Assembly: GCF_038002765.1 (NCBI RefSeq)
Contig: NZ_JBBODE010000002.1
Span: 1,612,001 to 1,676,000 of the forward strand
Length of the DNA: 64,000 bases
From: Peribacillus sp. FSL H8-0477
GTDB lineage: Bacteria; Bacillota; Bacilli; Bacillales; DSM-1321
Reading direction: 5' to 3'
The notes beneath the pieces were generated by a model. The model ran no database searches. It was not told the origin of the DNA and saw only the letters and a list, made by a program, of their open reading frames with translations. How positions within the stretch are numbered: the first letter of the stretch is position 1; the number at the start of each line of letters is the position of its first letter. Made by a program: the position numbers and the translations under genes. This document shows, one piece after another, positions 56,017 through 64,000 of the stretch.

Positions 56017-56349
56017 TTATTCTTTCTTCTTTTCTTTCTTTTCACTCATAGTCCGGTAAAACTGAGTATTCATGCTGCCTTGCTTAATGTTTTCTAAGAA
56101 AAACTCACCAATTAGCTCTTTATAATCTTCATCTTCAAACATTTTTTTGTTCTGCAATTCCATTTCAGCGAGACCTTCGTATGTTGAAAATAGTGCGAAA
56201 ACATGATCTGCCCCCGTAATGGGTGTTAAAATGTCTACTTTATGACTATAATTTTCAATTCGATACTTTTTAATTTCTTGCAGATTTTCAATGCATTCCT
56301 TAAATTTATCTTGTTTAATTTCAAATGTTTGATAAACAAATACAGACAT
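56017..56349 (-). CDS. Hypothetical protein, possible dimeric alpha/beta-barrel fold
   Basis: The 110-residue protein (MSVFVYQTFEIKQDKFKECI, then ADHVFALFSTYEGLAEMELQ) has the strand-helix order of NIPSNAP/ABM-type ferredoxin-like proteins and a lysine/glutamate tail. The function is unknown. GGAGGC precedes the ATG. It is 45 bases after the MFS gene and may be in one unit with it. Confidence 0.6.
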   Translation of the reverse strand: MSVFVYQTFEIKQDKFKECIENLQEIKKYRIENYSHKVDILTPITGADHVFALFSTYEGLAEMELQNKKMFEDEDYKELIGEFFLENIKQGSMNTQFYRTMSEKKEKKKE

Positions 56350-56394
56350 TTATTTTGCCTCCAAGTAATTTTGTCAATTAAATCAGTAGTCTTA

Positions 56395-57660
56395 TTACTG
56401 TTTGTCTTTTTCAGGCTTAATAGCAAAAAAAGTAATGATAACTCCCAGAAGACTTAATCCGCTTAATATATAGAATAGAGAGTTTTCAGCGTGTTTCATC
56501 ATAATAGTCATGACTGGAGGACCGGCAGCTACTCCAATGAACCGCATAGAGCTGTAAATAGATGAAATACTGCCTCGTTCTTGCTTTTCGATACCTGAGG
56601 TAATGAATGCATCAAGACAGGGCAGTGCTACACCGATTCCAATTCCAGCTAACAAAAATAAGGTAATCATAATCCACATCACTTTTGAAAAGCTTAAGAT
56701 GGCGATTGAGACTGCCAATAAGATTGTCCCGCCTACAATAATCCATTTCATAAGGACTTTATTTTCTTTAATTAGTTTTCCGGTAATATAGGAAGCAATA
56801 CAAAGTCCTCCTAAAGGTATTGCGAGATATAGTCCTTTTTTAAGGTCTTTTATCTCGTAGACTTTTTCTAACGTATCTGATAAATAATATAAAACGGCAA
56901 ATAGCACAAACATAAGGATAATCCCAATAATAAAAACAGCATACAGCCATTTCCAATTATTTTTAAAAGTAGTTTTAATCGTATTCCAAAATTCCTTGAA
57001 GGGGAGGGGCTTTTGTCTTTTTGCGGGTGTTTTTACTAAGAAAAACACCAGTAATACTGAGATTAAACTAAAAACAGGGATAGAAAAGAAAGGCAGATAC
57101 CAAACGAATCCTGCTAAAAAGGCTCCTAACACAGGGCTTAATACTTTGCCAAGCGTATTAGATGTTTCAATCAGACCTAAGGAGCTACTGACTTCTTCTT
57201 CGGTCTTGAACATATCTCCTACGAGAGGGAGAACAATGGGGAACGCTCCTGATGCTCCAATTCCTTGTAGTGCTCTACCGATTAAAATCATTGTATAAGG
57301 ATCGTCCATTTTCCAACCGGCCCAAGCAGAAATGAGTCCCCCGATAGCTGCTAAGATTAAGCTTGGAATGATGACCTTTTTTCTTCCTATATGATCAGAT
57401 AAAAACCCTGCAAACGGGATAAAAATGATGGCTAAGATGGAATAGATTGTAATGATCATACTTGTTTGAAAAGCTGATATGCCAAGTTTACTCTCCATTA
57501 CGGGAAGAACTGGGATCAACATTGAATTCCCTAAGGTCATAACAAGTGGAATGGAGGAGATAGACAATACAGCCCATTTTTGATTACTTGGTTTATTTTT
57601 GGTATCCTTTTTTTTCTTTTTTGAGTCCTTTATGGGTTGAATAGTTTCTATATGTTCCAA
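56395..57660 (-). CDS. MFS transporter, drug efflux type
   Basis: TTG 57660 lies nine bases after AAAGGC; the GTG at 57669 is too close. The 421-residue protein has 12 helices, the loop motif GFLSDHIGRKKVI between helices 2 and 3, and GRALQGIGASGAFPIVLPLVGD (drug:H+ antiporter type). A charged N-tail (KDSKKKKKDTKNK) precedes helix 1. The substrate is unknown. Confidence 0.88.
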   Translation of the reverse strand: MEHIETIQPIKDSKKKKKDTKNKPSNQKWAVLSISSIPLVMTLGNSMLIPVLPVMESKLGISAFQTSMIITIYSILAIIFIPFAGFLSDHIGRKKVIIPSLILAAIGGLISAWAGWKMDDPYTMILIGRALQGIGASGAFPIVLPLVGDMFKTEEEVSSSLGLIETSNTLGKVLSPVLGAFLAGFVWYLPFFSIPVFSLISVLLVFFLVKTPAKRQKPLPFKEFWNTIKTTFKNNWKWLYAVFIIGIILMFVLFAVLYYLSDTLEKVYEIKDLKKGLYLAIPLGGLCIASYITGKLIKENKVLMKWIIVGGTILLAVSIAILSFSKVMWIMITLFLLAGIGIGVALPCLDAFITSGIEKQERGSISSIYSSMRFIGVAAGPPVMTIMMKHAENSLFYILSGLSLLGVIITFFAIKPEKDKQ

Positions 57661-57873
57661 TGCTAACACGCCTTTGTTTTGGGATAAGTACTAAAATCGC
57701 CGCCACTAACTAACAACTGATTGACATCCTCCGTATTATTTTGAGATTCTTCAATATACTTCTATCGTTCTCTTTAGAACTAAAATCATACTTGGAAATC
57801 ACTCTTTTCTTACTAACGAAAAATTAGAGAGAAAAATGGAGTATTAGTTGGGGGAGATAGTAGGGATAAAAAT

Positions 57874-57908
57874 AAAAGAGATAACTTTTCAAGAAAGATA
57901 TCTCTCAG
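57874..57908 (-). terminator. Terminator of the phosphorylase-like gene
   Basis: An imperfect hairpin (AGAGATA-CTTT / AAAG-TATCTCT) followed on the minus strand by TTTATTTTTATC. The gap 57670-57873 shows no gene. Confidence 0.65.
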
Positions 57909-57940
57909 AATCCGCTTCTTATGGAGGTTCTTAAATTATT

Positions 57941-58696
57941 TCATGTGAATTTAGGACTATTAGCAGCCAAATAAAGGGCAACATCTTTTATTTTCTCGTC
58001 CGTTTCCGCTTCAATTGCTTCACGTTCGCTTGTATACGAGTATAAGGTATCACCTTTTAATAAATGTTCAGACAAGTTAAGGATACCAATCGCTTTCCTA
58101 TTAAACCTTTTTGCAACAGCCAATGTACTAGCTGTCTCCATATCAATCCCTAAATGACCTTTACGTGCTGAAACAGCTATTTGTTCATTTGTTTCATGTA
58201 GTAGTGTATTGGTCGTAACGATGCTTCCGGCTTTGTATGCATAGTTTTTCTTTTCACAATAGTCAATTGCTGCATTTAAAATTCTTTCATCGGACTTTAT
58301 GGTTTTTGCATCCGGAAAGTACCAATTGGATACTCCGTCTTGCATTTCAGCCTCAGTGACAATTAATAGGTCTCCATAGTTCACTTCCAGGGAAAGCCCG
58401 CCGAAGTAACCAGTCTGAACGAATAAATCTGTACCAACAGCTGCAAATGGGTGGGTACTATTAATAGCTGTAGGACTGCCATATGCATTAGCATATCCAA
58501 TAGTAGTTCCTTGATAGAGTCCAATTAAGGTGTTCCATTTTGGGGATTTAGTTTTACTTAATATAGTCCGCCAATTCTTTAAATTCTCTTCATGTTCCCA
58601 TTCACCATGAATGATAAAGGCAGAAGGGATGTTTGATTCATTAATAGTTAATGTTCTAAGCCACTCTTCTTTCGAAAAATTACCGTATAAGTTCAT
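57941..58696 (-). CDS. Nucleoside phosphorylase superfamily protein
   Basis: The 251-residue protein has LIGLYQGTTIGYANAYGSPT, the sugar/base site GHLGIDMETASTLAVAKRF (like the GxDMExA motif of uridine/purine nucleoside phosphorylases) and NLSEHLLKGDTLYSYTSER. It probably cleaves a nucleoside with phosphate. AAGGTG precedes the ATG. Its exact base is unknown. Confidence 0.82.
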   Translation of the reverse strand: MNLYGNFSKEEWLRTLTINESNIPSAFIIHGEWEHEENLKNWRTILSKTKSPKWNTLIGLYQGTTIGYANAYGSPTAINSTHPFAAVGTDLFVQTGYFGGLSLEVNYGDLLIVTEAEMQDGVSNWYFPDAKTIKSDERILNAAIDYCEKKNYAYKAGSIVTTNTLLHETNEQIAVSARKGHLGIDMETASTLAVAKRFNRKAIGILNLSEHLLKGDTLYSYTSEREAIEAETDEKIKDVALYLAANSPKFT

Positions 58697-58851
58697 AATA
58701 CAACACCTTCCTTATGTAAATTTATTTCATCATCTGCTCAAGCGCAGTAATGGTATTGTTTCGCTAGAAAGTTACTAGTTCCTTTAATGTCTAACTACAT
58801 TTCTTGAGATTTTACCGTTACTCAAGCGCTAATAATATTTGGGGGATTAGT

Positions 58852-59361
58852 ATGCTAGGAACTAAGAGTGATGACTTTCAGTTCAAAATACGACCATTAC
58901 TCATTACTGATTATGAAAGTGTTTTGAATTGGAGCAAAGATGAGTCTTTTTGTTTAGCCAATGGATGGGAGATAAATAAAAGTCCAGAAGAACTATATAA
59001 ATGGTGGCTCCAGTGTGTAAACAATTCGGCAGTGGATTTTATTCGAATGGGGATAGCGTATAACGAAAAATTAATTGGTTACGTTGATTTATCATATACA
59101 AACGAGGCTACTGCAGAATTAGGTATCGCAATTGGTGAAAGCAGGTTGTGGGGAAAAGGGATAGGAGTTAACTCAGCTCTATGGATGATGGATTATGCCT
59201 CTACAACCTTAGGCATTACAACGATTAATGCAGAAACATACAAAGGAAATATTCGTTCAAGAAAAATGCTTGAGAAAATAGGGTTCAAAGAAATAAGTAG
59301 AGTGGGGTGTGGGGAATACTTTAGAAGGAGTGATCAGCTGATACAGTACCAAAAAAGCTGA
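58852..59361 (+). CDS. GNAT family N-acetyltransferase (RimJ/RimL-like)
   Basis: ATG 58852 follows GGGGGA; the frame from 58804 lacks a ribosome site. The 169-residue protein has FKIRPLLITDYESVLNWSKD, LGIAIGESRLWGKGIGVNSA (acetyl-CoA loop) and NIRSRKMLEKIGFKE. The substrate is unknown. Confidence 0.9.
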   Translation: MLGTKSDDFQFKIRPLLITDYESVLNWSKDESFCLANGWEINKSPEELYKWWLQCVNNSAVDFIRMGIAYNEKLIGYVDLSYTNEATAELGIAIGESRLWGKGIGVNSALWMMDYASTTLGITTINAETYKGNIRSRKMLEKIGFKEISRVGCGEYFRRSDQLIQYQKS

Positions 59362-59597
59362 AATAATTTTTTATATTATTTCTATATATAAAGGATAAAT
59401 CTATATGGGAAATTAGAACGGAGTTGCTCAAAGGGATTTTAGTTTTTTATTTATAAAATGTTTAAGTAAACGACACTTTTCTAAAAAAGTCCTTGAATTT
59501 ATTTTAGGAATTGTTCTTTCACCATAATAAAAGCTTGATCCGCACTCTTTTTTGTTTCCTCCATAATTATGAATTATAAACTTTAATTAGCAACAGT

Positions 59598-59612
59598 ATA
59601 AGAAAAACTTAT
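59598..59612. promoter_or_regulatory. CcpC box candidate before citB
   Basis: ATAA-N7-TTAT matches the CcpC dyad known upstream of citB, which represses aconitase unless citrate is present. It lies 213 bases before the start. The wider gap 59362-59824 has no supported gene; a 21-codon minus-strand frame near 59575 is ignored. Confidence 0.55.
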
Positions 59613-59824
59613 CAGGAACGATAACTTTCTCGTATTTTACTTATCAACGATTCTATATTACTATTGAAATGTAAGAAAAGTGAGATTGGGAGAAAGTTCA
59701 AACTTTTCGACAAAACAGGGGAATTTTTATATAGTTAGAAGGAAGCATGGTTTGGCGTCTATTCTCAAACCACGTTTTCGTTTTATGTTCAGATGTAGTC
59801 TGACAGTCACACAGGGGGTAATAT

Positions 59825-62542
59825 ATGATGTCAAAAAACGATGTATATCAATCGCGTTCTTTCTTTGAAATCGAAGGAAAGCGCTACAACTACTTTAATT
59901 TAAACGCTATTGAAAAAGCAGGAGACGGTAACGTTTCTAAATTGCCGTACTCGATCAAAGTTCTTCTTGAAGCTGTTCTTCGTCAAGTGGATGGAAGGGT
60001 TATCACAAAAGAACATGTCCAGAATCTCGCTCAGTGGGGGACTAGCGAGCAGAAGGATATCGATGTTCCATTTAAGCCTTCACGTGTTATCCTTCAGGAT
60101 TTCACAGGGGTTCCAGCTGTCGTAGATTTAGCATCATTACGTAATGCTATGGCTTCTTTAGGCGAAGATCCAGATAAAATCAACCCAGAAATTCCAGTAG
60201 ACTTAGTTATTGATCACTCTGTTCAAGTTGATAAAGCAGGAACACTTGATTCATTAGAAGTGAACATGGATCTTGAATTCCAGCGTAATACAGAGCGTTA
60301 CCAATTCTTAAGCTGGGCCCAAAAATCGTTTGATAATTATCGTGCAGTTCCGCCGGCAACAGGAATTGTTCACCAAGTTAACCTTGAGTATCTTGCAAAT
60401 GTTGTTCAAGCAGTTCCAACACCTACTGGTGAATTTGAAGTATACCCTGACTCTGTATTTGGTACAGATTCACATACAACAATGATCAATGGTATTGGTG
60501 TTCTTGGATGGGGTGTTGGTGGTATTGAAGCAGAAGCAGGTATGCTTGGACAGCCTTCATATTTCCCAGTTCCTAAAGTAGTAGGTGTGAAACTTACTGG
60601 CCAACTTCCTAAAGGAACAACAGCAACTGACCTTGCCTTAAAAGTTACACAAGTACTTCGTAAACATGGTGTAGTTGGGAAATTCGTTGAATTCTTCGGA
60701 CCAGGTGTTGCCTATCTTCCGCTTGCAGATCGTGCAACAATCGCAAATATGGCTCCTGAATATGGTGCTACATGTGGATTCTTCCCGGTTGATTCAGAAG
60801 CAATCGACTATCTACGTTTAACTGGCCGTGATGAAACACTTATTAAGGTAGTAGAAACATATACGAAAGCAAATGGTTTATACTACACACCGGATAATGA
60901 AGATCCAATTTACACGGATGTAGTTGAAATCGATCTTGCTGAAATTGAACCAAACCTTTCTGGTCCTAAACGCCCTCAAGATTTGATTCCACTTTCAGAA
61001 ATGAAAAAGTCATTCCATGAAGCGATTAATGCTCCAATGGGGAACCAAGGTTTCGGTCTTACGGAAGCTGAATTAGATAAAGAAGTAGTGGTTAAGTTTG
61101 CCGATGGCCACGAAACAACGATGAAAACAGGTGCCATTGCAATTGCTGCTATTACAAGCTGTACGAACACTTCCAACCCATATGTTATGCTTGGAGCTGG
61201 TCTGATAGCTAAAAAAGCAATTGAAAAAGGTCTTTCTGTACCGGATTATGTTAAAACTTCATTAGCTCCAGGTTCAAAGGTTGTAACAGGTTATCTTCGT
61301 GATGCTGGTTTGCAGCCATACTTGGATCAATTAGGATTTAACATTGTTGGTTACGGCTGTACGACATGTATCGGTAACTCAGGTCCGTTAGCAGAAGAAA
61401 TCGAAGCTGCAGTTTCTCAAGCAGATTTATTAGTGACTTCTGTACTTTCTGGTAACCGTAACTTTGAGGGGCGTATCCATCCATTAGTTAAAGCTAACTA
61501 TCTTGCATCACCAACGCTTGTCGTAGCTTATGCACTTGCAGGAACAGTTGACTTTGATCTGCAAAACGACTCGCTTGGAAAAGATAAAGATGGTAATGAC
61601 GTATACTTGGCAGATATCTGGCCTTCACAAGAGGAAGTAAATGCAGCTGTTAAAGCTACAGTTACACCTGAACTATTCCGTAAAGAATATGAAACTGTAT
61701 TCAGTGATAATAAGCGCTGGAATGAAATTCAAACAAGTAATGAAGCACTCTATTCATTTGATAATACGTCTACGTATATTCAAAATCCGCCTTTCTTTGA
61801 AGGGCTGTCAACAGAACCAGGTACAGTTGATGCCTTAAATGGTCTCCGTATTGTCGGTAAATTTGGTGATTCAGTGACAACTGACCATATTTCTCCTGCT
61901 GGAGCAATTGGTAAAGACACACCTGCGGGTATCTATCTACGCGAAAATGGTGTTACACCTCGTGACTTTAACTCATATGGTTCACGTCGTGGTAACCATG
62001 AAGTCATGATGCGTGGAACATTTGCAAATATCCGTATTCGTAACCAAGTGGCTCCAGGCACAGAAGGCGGTTATACAACATACTGGCCGACTGGCGATGT
62101 AATGGCTATCTATGATGCTTGTATGAAATATAAAGCTGATGGTACGGGTCTTGCTGTTCTTGCGGGTAAAGATTACGGCATGGGCAGCTCACGTGACTGG
62201 GCAGCTAAAGGAACAAATCTTTTAGGAATCAAAACGGTAATTGCCGAAAGCTTTGAACGTATTCACCGTTCTAACCTTGTTTTAATGGGTGTACTGCCGC
62301 TTCAATTTAAAGAAGGCGAAAATGCTGAAGTACTTGGTTTAACAGGTAAAGAAGCAATCGATGTTCAAATTGATGAAACAGTTAGACCACGGGATATCGT
62401 GAAAGTAACAGCTACTGATGAAGCTGGAAACAAAAAAGAATTTGAAGTGCTTGTCCGTTTCGACTCTGAAATTGAAATTGATTACTACCGTCACGGCGGC
62501 ATCCTTCAAATGGTATTACGTAATAAATTGCAAGAAAAATAA
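59825..62542 (+). CDS. citB: Aconitate hydratase
   Basis: The 905-residue enzyme has the iron-sulphur cysteines in SCTNTSNP (near residue 446) and [10 protein letters not shown] (near 510-513), [20 protein letters not shown] and the swivelling C-domain with [13 protein letters not shown] and [12 protein letters not shown]. It turns citrate into isocitrate and also binds RNA when iron is low. GGGGGTAATAT precedes ATG ATG, so 59828 is an equal start. Confidence 0.98.
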   Translation: MMSKNDVYQSRSFFEIEGKRYNYFNLNAIEKAGDGNVSKLPYSIKVLLEAVLRQVDGRVITKEHVQNLAQWGTSEQKDIDVPFKPSRVILQDFTGVPAVVDLASLRNAMASLGEDPDKINPEIPVDLVIDHSVQVDKAGTLDSLEVNMDLEFQRNTERYQFLSWAQKSFDNYRAVPPATGIVHQVNLEYLANVVQAVPTPTGEFEVYPDSVFGTDSHTTMINGIGVLGWGVGGIEAEAGMLGQPSYFPVPKVVGVKLTGQLPKGTTATDLALKVTQVLRKHGVVGKFVEFFGPGVAYLPLADRATIANMAPEYGATCGFFPVDSEAIDYLRLTGRDETLIKVVETYTKANGLYYTPDNEDPIYTDVVEIDLAEIEPNLSGPKRPQDLIPLSEMKKSFHEAINAPMGNQGFGLTEAELDKEVVVKFADGHETTMKTGAIAIAAITSCTNTSNPYVMLGAGLIAKKAIEKGLSVPDYVKTSLAPGSKVVTGYLRDAGLQPYLDQLGFNIVGYGCTTCIGNSGPLAEEIEAAVSQADLLVTSVLSGNRNFEGRIHPLVKANYLASPTLVVAYALAGTVDFDLQNDSLGKDKDGNDVYLADIWPSQEEVNAAVKATVTPELFRKEYETVFSDNKRWNEIQTSNEALYSFDNTSTYIQNPPFFEGLSTEPGTVDALNGLRIVGKFGDSVTTDHISPAGAIGKDTPAGIYLRENGVTPRDFNSYGSRRGNHEVMMRGTFANIRIRNQVAPGTEGGYTTYWPTGDVMAIYDACMKYKADGTGLAVLAGKDYGMGSSRDWAAKGTNLLGIKTVIAESFERIHRSNLVLMGVLPLQFKEGENAEVLGLTGKEAIDVQIDETVRPRDIVKVTATDEAGNKKEFEVLVRFDSEIEIDYYRHGGILQMVLRNKLQEK

Positions 62543-62554
62543 CATGCTTTTACC

Positions 62555-62592
62555 AAGGGCGGCAAATCCTTTTTAGGGTCTGCCGCCTTTAT
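62555..62592 (+). terminator. Terminator of citB
   Basis: AAGGGCGGCA / TGCCGCCTTT with a long A/T loop, then ATTTTG. Confidence 0.85.
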
Positions 62593-62773
62593 TTTGTCCA
62601 AAAAGTGAACGTTAACTAAGAGAATTTGCTGTTTCATGTTGAGCTCTTTATTTGGATGTATGTAGCTGGTATGATGAAGGGTGTACAAGTTGTTCTAGCT
62701 TCCGGATATAAACAATAATAGTATATATAGGGGTAGCCAAGGGTGTATGGATTGCAAGCTAGGGGGGATACAT

Positions 62774-63307
62774 ATGTGGAAGAAAATAATCGGCTCAGCG
62801 GTTCTTCTCGTTCTAATTGGAATTGCTATTTTTCAAGCAATGGACAGACAAGGGCCGACATCAGCCAGTAACGAACAATTGGGCGGATTAAAGATAGGGG
62901 TCAAAGCTCCAGATTTTGAATTGAAGTCTTTAACAGGGGAAAGTGTTAAGCTTTCTGATTATGAAGGAAAAAAAGTGATTTTAAATTTCTGGGCTACTTG
63001 GTGTCCACCGTGTCGGGAAGAAATGCCGGACATGGAGAAATTTTCACAGGTTATGGAAGATGATGTGGTGATTCTTGCAGTAAATATTGATCCAGAAAAT
63101 GATGTTCAAGCATTTGTAAAAGAATATGGAGTTACTTTTACCATTTTGCTCGATAGTCAGAGTTCAAAGAATCCAGTAAATGATCAGTATCAAGTCCTTA
63201 GTATTCCAACCACTTACTTTATTGATTCTAAAGGGATTATTCAGGATGTATACCGAACGGCTATGAGTGAAAGCTATATCAAAGATACCACCAATCAAAT
63301 GGAGTAA
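62774..63307 (+). CDS. yneN: Membrane-anchored thioredoxin-like protein YneN
   Basis: ATG 62774 follows AGGGGGG. The 177-residue protein has an N-terminal anchor (residues 5-22), a TlpA/ResA-type domain with the active site C77-P-P-C80 (WATWCPPCREE) and the cis-proline in LSIPTTYF. It works outside the membrane in thiol exchange. It follows citB as yneN does in B. subtilis. Confidence 0.93.
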   Translation: MWKKIIGSAVLLVLIGIAIFQAMDRQGPTSASNEQLGGLKIGVKAPDFELKSLTGESVKLSDYEGKKVILNFWATWCPPCREEMPDMEKFSQVMEDDVVILAVNIDPENDVQAFVKEYGVTFTILLDSQSSKNPVNDQYQVLSIPTTYFIDSKGIIQDVYRTAMSESYIKDTTNQME

Positions 63308-63334
63308 CGGACAATAGTCTGTTACTTTTTTTGT
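63303..63334 (+). terminator. Terminator of yneN
   Basis: AGTAACGGAC / GTCTGTTACT with a four-base loop and seven T. Confidence 0.9.
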
Positions 63335-63453
63335 TGAAAAATAGTTCGTCTATTATTTACTGCATAGGTCATTATCTAAATTTTTAATAATTTCAGGCTA
63401 GGACTAGCAATAATTGGAGATAATAAGAGGAAATCAAGTAGAGGTGGTTCATA

Positions 63454-63582
63454 ATGAAAAAAAGAAAACGTACATTTGAAGAGCTTGTAATGGAAAATCG
63501 TTTAGAGTTATTGAAGAACTCAAAACAATTGGAACTTATCGAAGACCGTTTAGAAAAAAGACATTTACAAAAAGCAGAATAA
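63454..63582 (+). CDS. FbpB family small basic protein
   Basis: The 42-residue frame (MKKRKRTFEELVMENRLELL, then IEDRLEKRH) matches the small basic FbpB family (Fur-regulated basic protein), which helps the FsrA small RNA lower iron-rich proteins such as aconitase. AGAGGTGG precedes the ATG. Location close to citB is of interest, but no Fur box was clearly seen. Confidence 0.7.
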   Translation: MKKRKRTFEELVMENRLELLKNSKQLELIEDRLEKRHLQKAE

Positions 63583-63639
63583 AATATGGCAGGCATTACT
63601 TTCTTTCCGTAGTAAACACTATGGAAAGGAGGCGATAAC

Positions 63640-63783
63640 ATGAGTAATCCAAAAAAACATCCCCAAGCATTTGTACCCTCTCATCTTGGAACTCAACCGA
63701 GAACAGGGCATGGAAATAAAGGAAAGAAAATGGCAGATAAATCGGGTGAGCATGCTCAGGTGATTCAAACAAAGGGCGAGTAA
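63640..63783 (+). CDS. sspN: Small acid-soluble spore protein SspN
   Basis: The 47-residue frame (KKHPQAFVPSHLGTQPRTGH, then NKGKKMADKSGEHAQVIQTK) matches SspN in YVPSHLGTxPR, NKGxxMxDxSG and the IQTKGE end. AAAGGAGG precedes the ATG. It is a forespore product and follows yneN as in B. subtilis. Confidence 0.95.
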   Translation: MSNPKKHPQAFVPSHLGTQPRTGHGNKGKKMADKSGEHAQVIQTKGE

Positions 63784-63789
63784 CTCAAA

Positions 63790-63826
63790 AGCGGTAAAGG
63801 GAATCAGTATTCCTTTGCCGCTTTTT
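63790..63826 (+). terminator. Terminator of sspN
   Basis: AGCGGTAAAGG-AAT pairs with ATT-CCTTTGCCGCT, followed by TTTTTC. Confidence 0.9.
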
Positions 63827-63923
63827 CTTGGTATAAACACTTTGTTTTTTTGCTTGGGGCGTCAACAGAGGAGATTCACAGCTATTTATGATAAGATGAA
63901 AAGGAATTTTCGGGAATGGATGA

Positions 63924-64000
63924 GTGAAAATGACCTCTAATCATAAGAACAAATTATCTGATTTACCACAACATACATATATGGATGAAACGGATCCTGC
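63924..64000 (+). CDS. 5' end of an unidentified gene, cut by the window
   Basis: A frame from GTG 63924 or ATG 63930 (MTSNHKNKLSDLPQHTYMDE) is open to the window end. Only about 25 residues are visible, too few to name. A GGGA at 63912-63915 could be the ribosome site. Confidence 0.45.
   Translation, partial: MKMTSNHKNKLSDLPQHTYMDETDP

Noticed and set aside
63393-63840. Two minus-strand frames of 82 and 73 codons
   Set aside because: They are shadows of the FbpB-type gene and sspN, which have good ribosome sites and known families on the plus strand.

Overview
The window looks like a chromosomal segment of a low-GC, endospore-forming Bacillaceae bacterium. Its backbone follows the order I know from Bacillus subtilis: lexA, yneA, yneB, ynzC, tkt, sirA (yneE), yneF, then a Spo0E-type gene (ynzD position), ccdA, yneI, yneJ (ccdC), yneK, a cotM-like gene, sspP, citB, yneN and sspN. 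Spore genes, spaced AGGAGG-type ribosome sites and many rho-independent terminators agree with this. The genus cannot be fixed from the sequence alone. No tRNA, rRNA, CRISPR array or intact insertion sequence was seen.

Bases 1-22100 are accessory: DUF4183 proteins, an SDR, a PadR/YhgE-type membrane protein pair with an operator over its promoter, an XRE/ABC transporter operon, the cystine transporter tcyP, a holin-like protein beside a LysM amidase, and a 9353-17643 operon that combines an AtuA-type protein, DUF4387, a sugar-type ABC importer without ATPase and two ADP-ribosylglycohydrolase proteins. A secreted tandem esterase follows. Two related intergenic transcription units (about 9101-9217 and 20162-20286) look like paralogous small RNAs. 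A decayed PadR/HAAS pair lies at 21.0-21.5 kb.

Bases 22169-27432 are the conserved block of SOS and growth genes (lexA to yneF). The backbone is then interrupted until 43683. The 3' end of yneF is repeated at 35243-35306; the repeats flank 7.8 kb holding a broken tyrosine recombinase, a chemoreceptor with a SigD-type promoter, a stretch of gene debris, and a KtrB/KtrA potassium transporter behind a probable c-di-AMP (ydaO-type) riboswitch. I read this as a decayed integrated element. Next come a lipoprotein gene with an in-frame TAG before its membrane anchor, a GH51 arabinofuranosidase, and a six-gene acyl-CoA catabolic operon.

Bases 43683-64000 return to the conserved order (Spo0E-like, ccdA, yneI, yneJ, yneK, cotM-like, sspP, citB, yneN, sspN), with insertions: an erythromycin-esterase-like protein, a frameshifted GrpB gene, acetyltransferases, sbcDC, a type II pantothenate kinase, a Nudix hydrolase, an MFS transporter and a nucleoside-phosphorylase-like protein. 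The last gene is cut by the window end.
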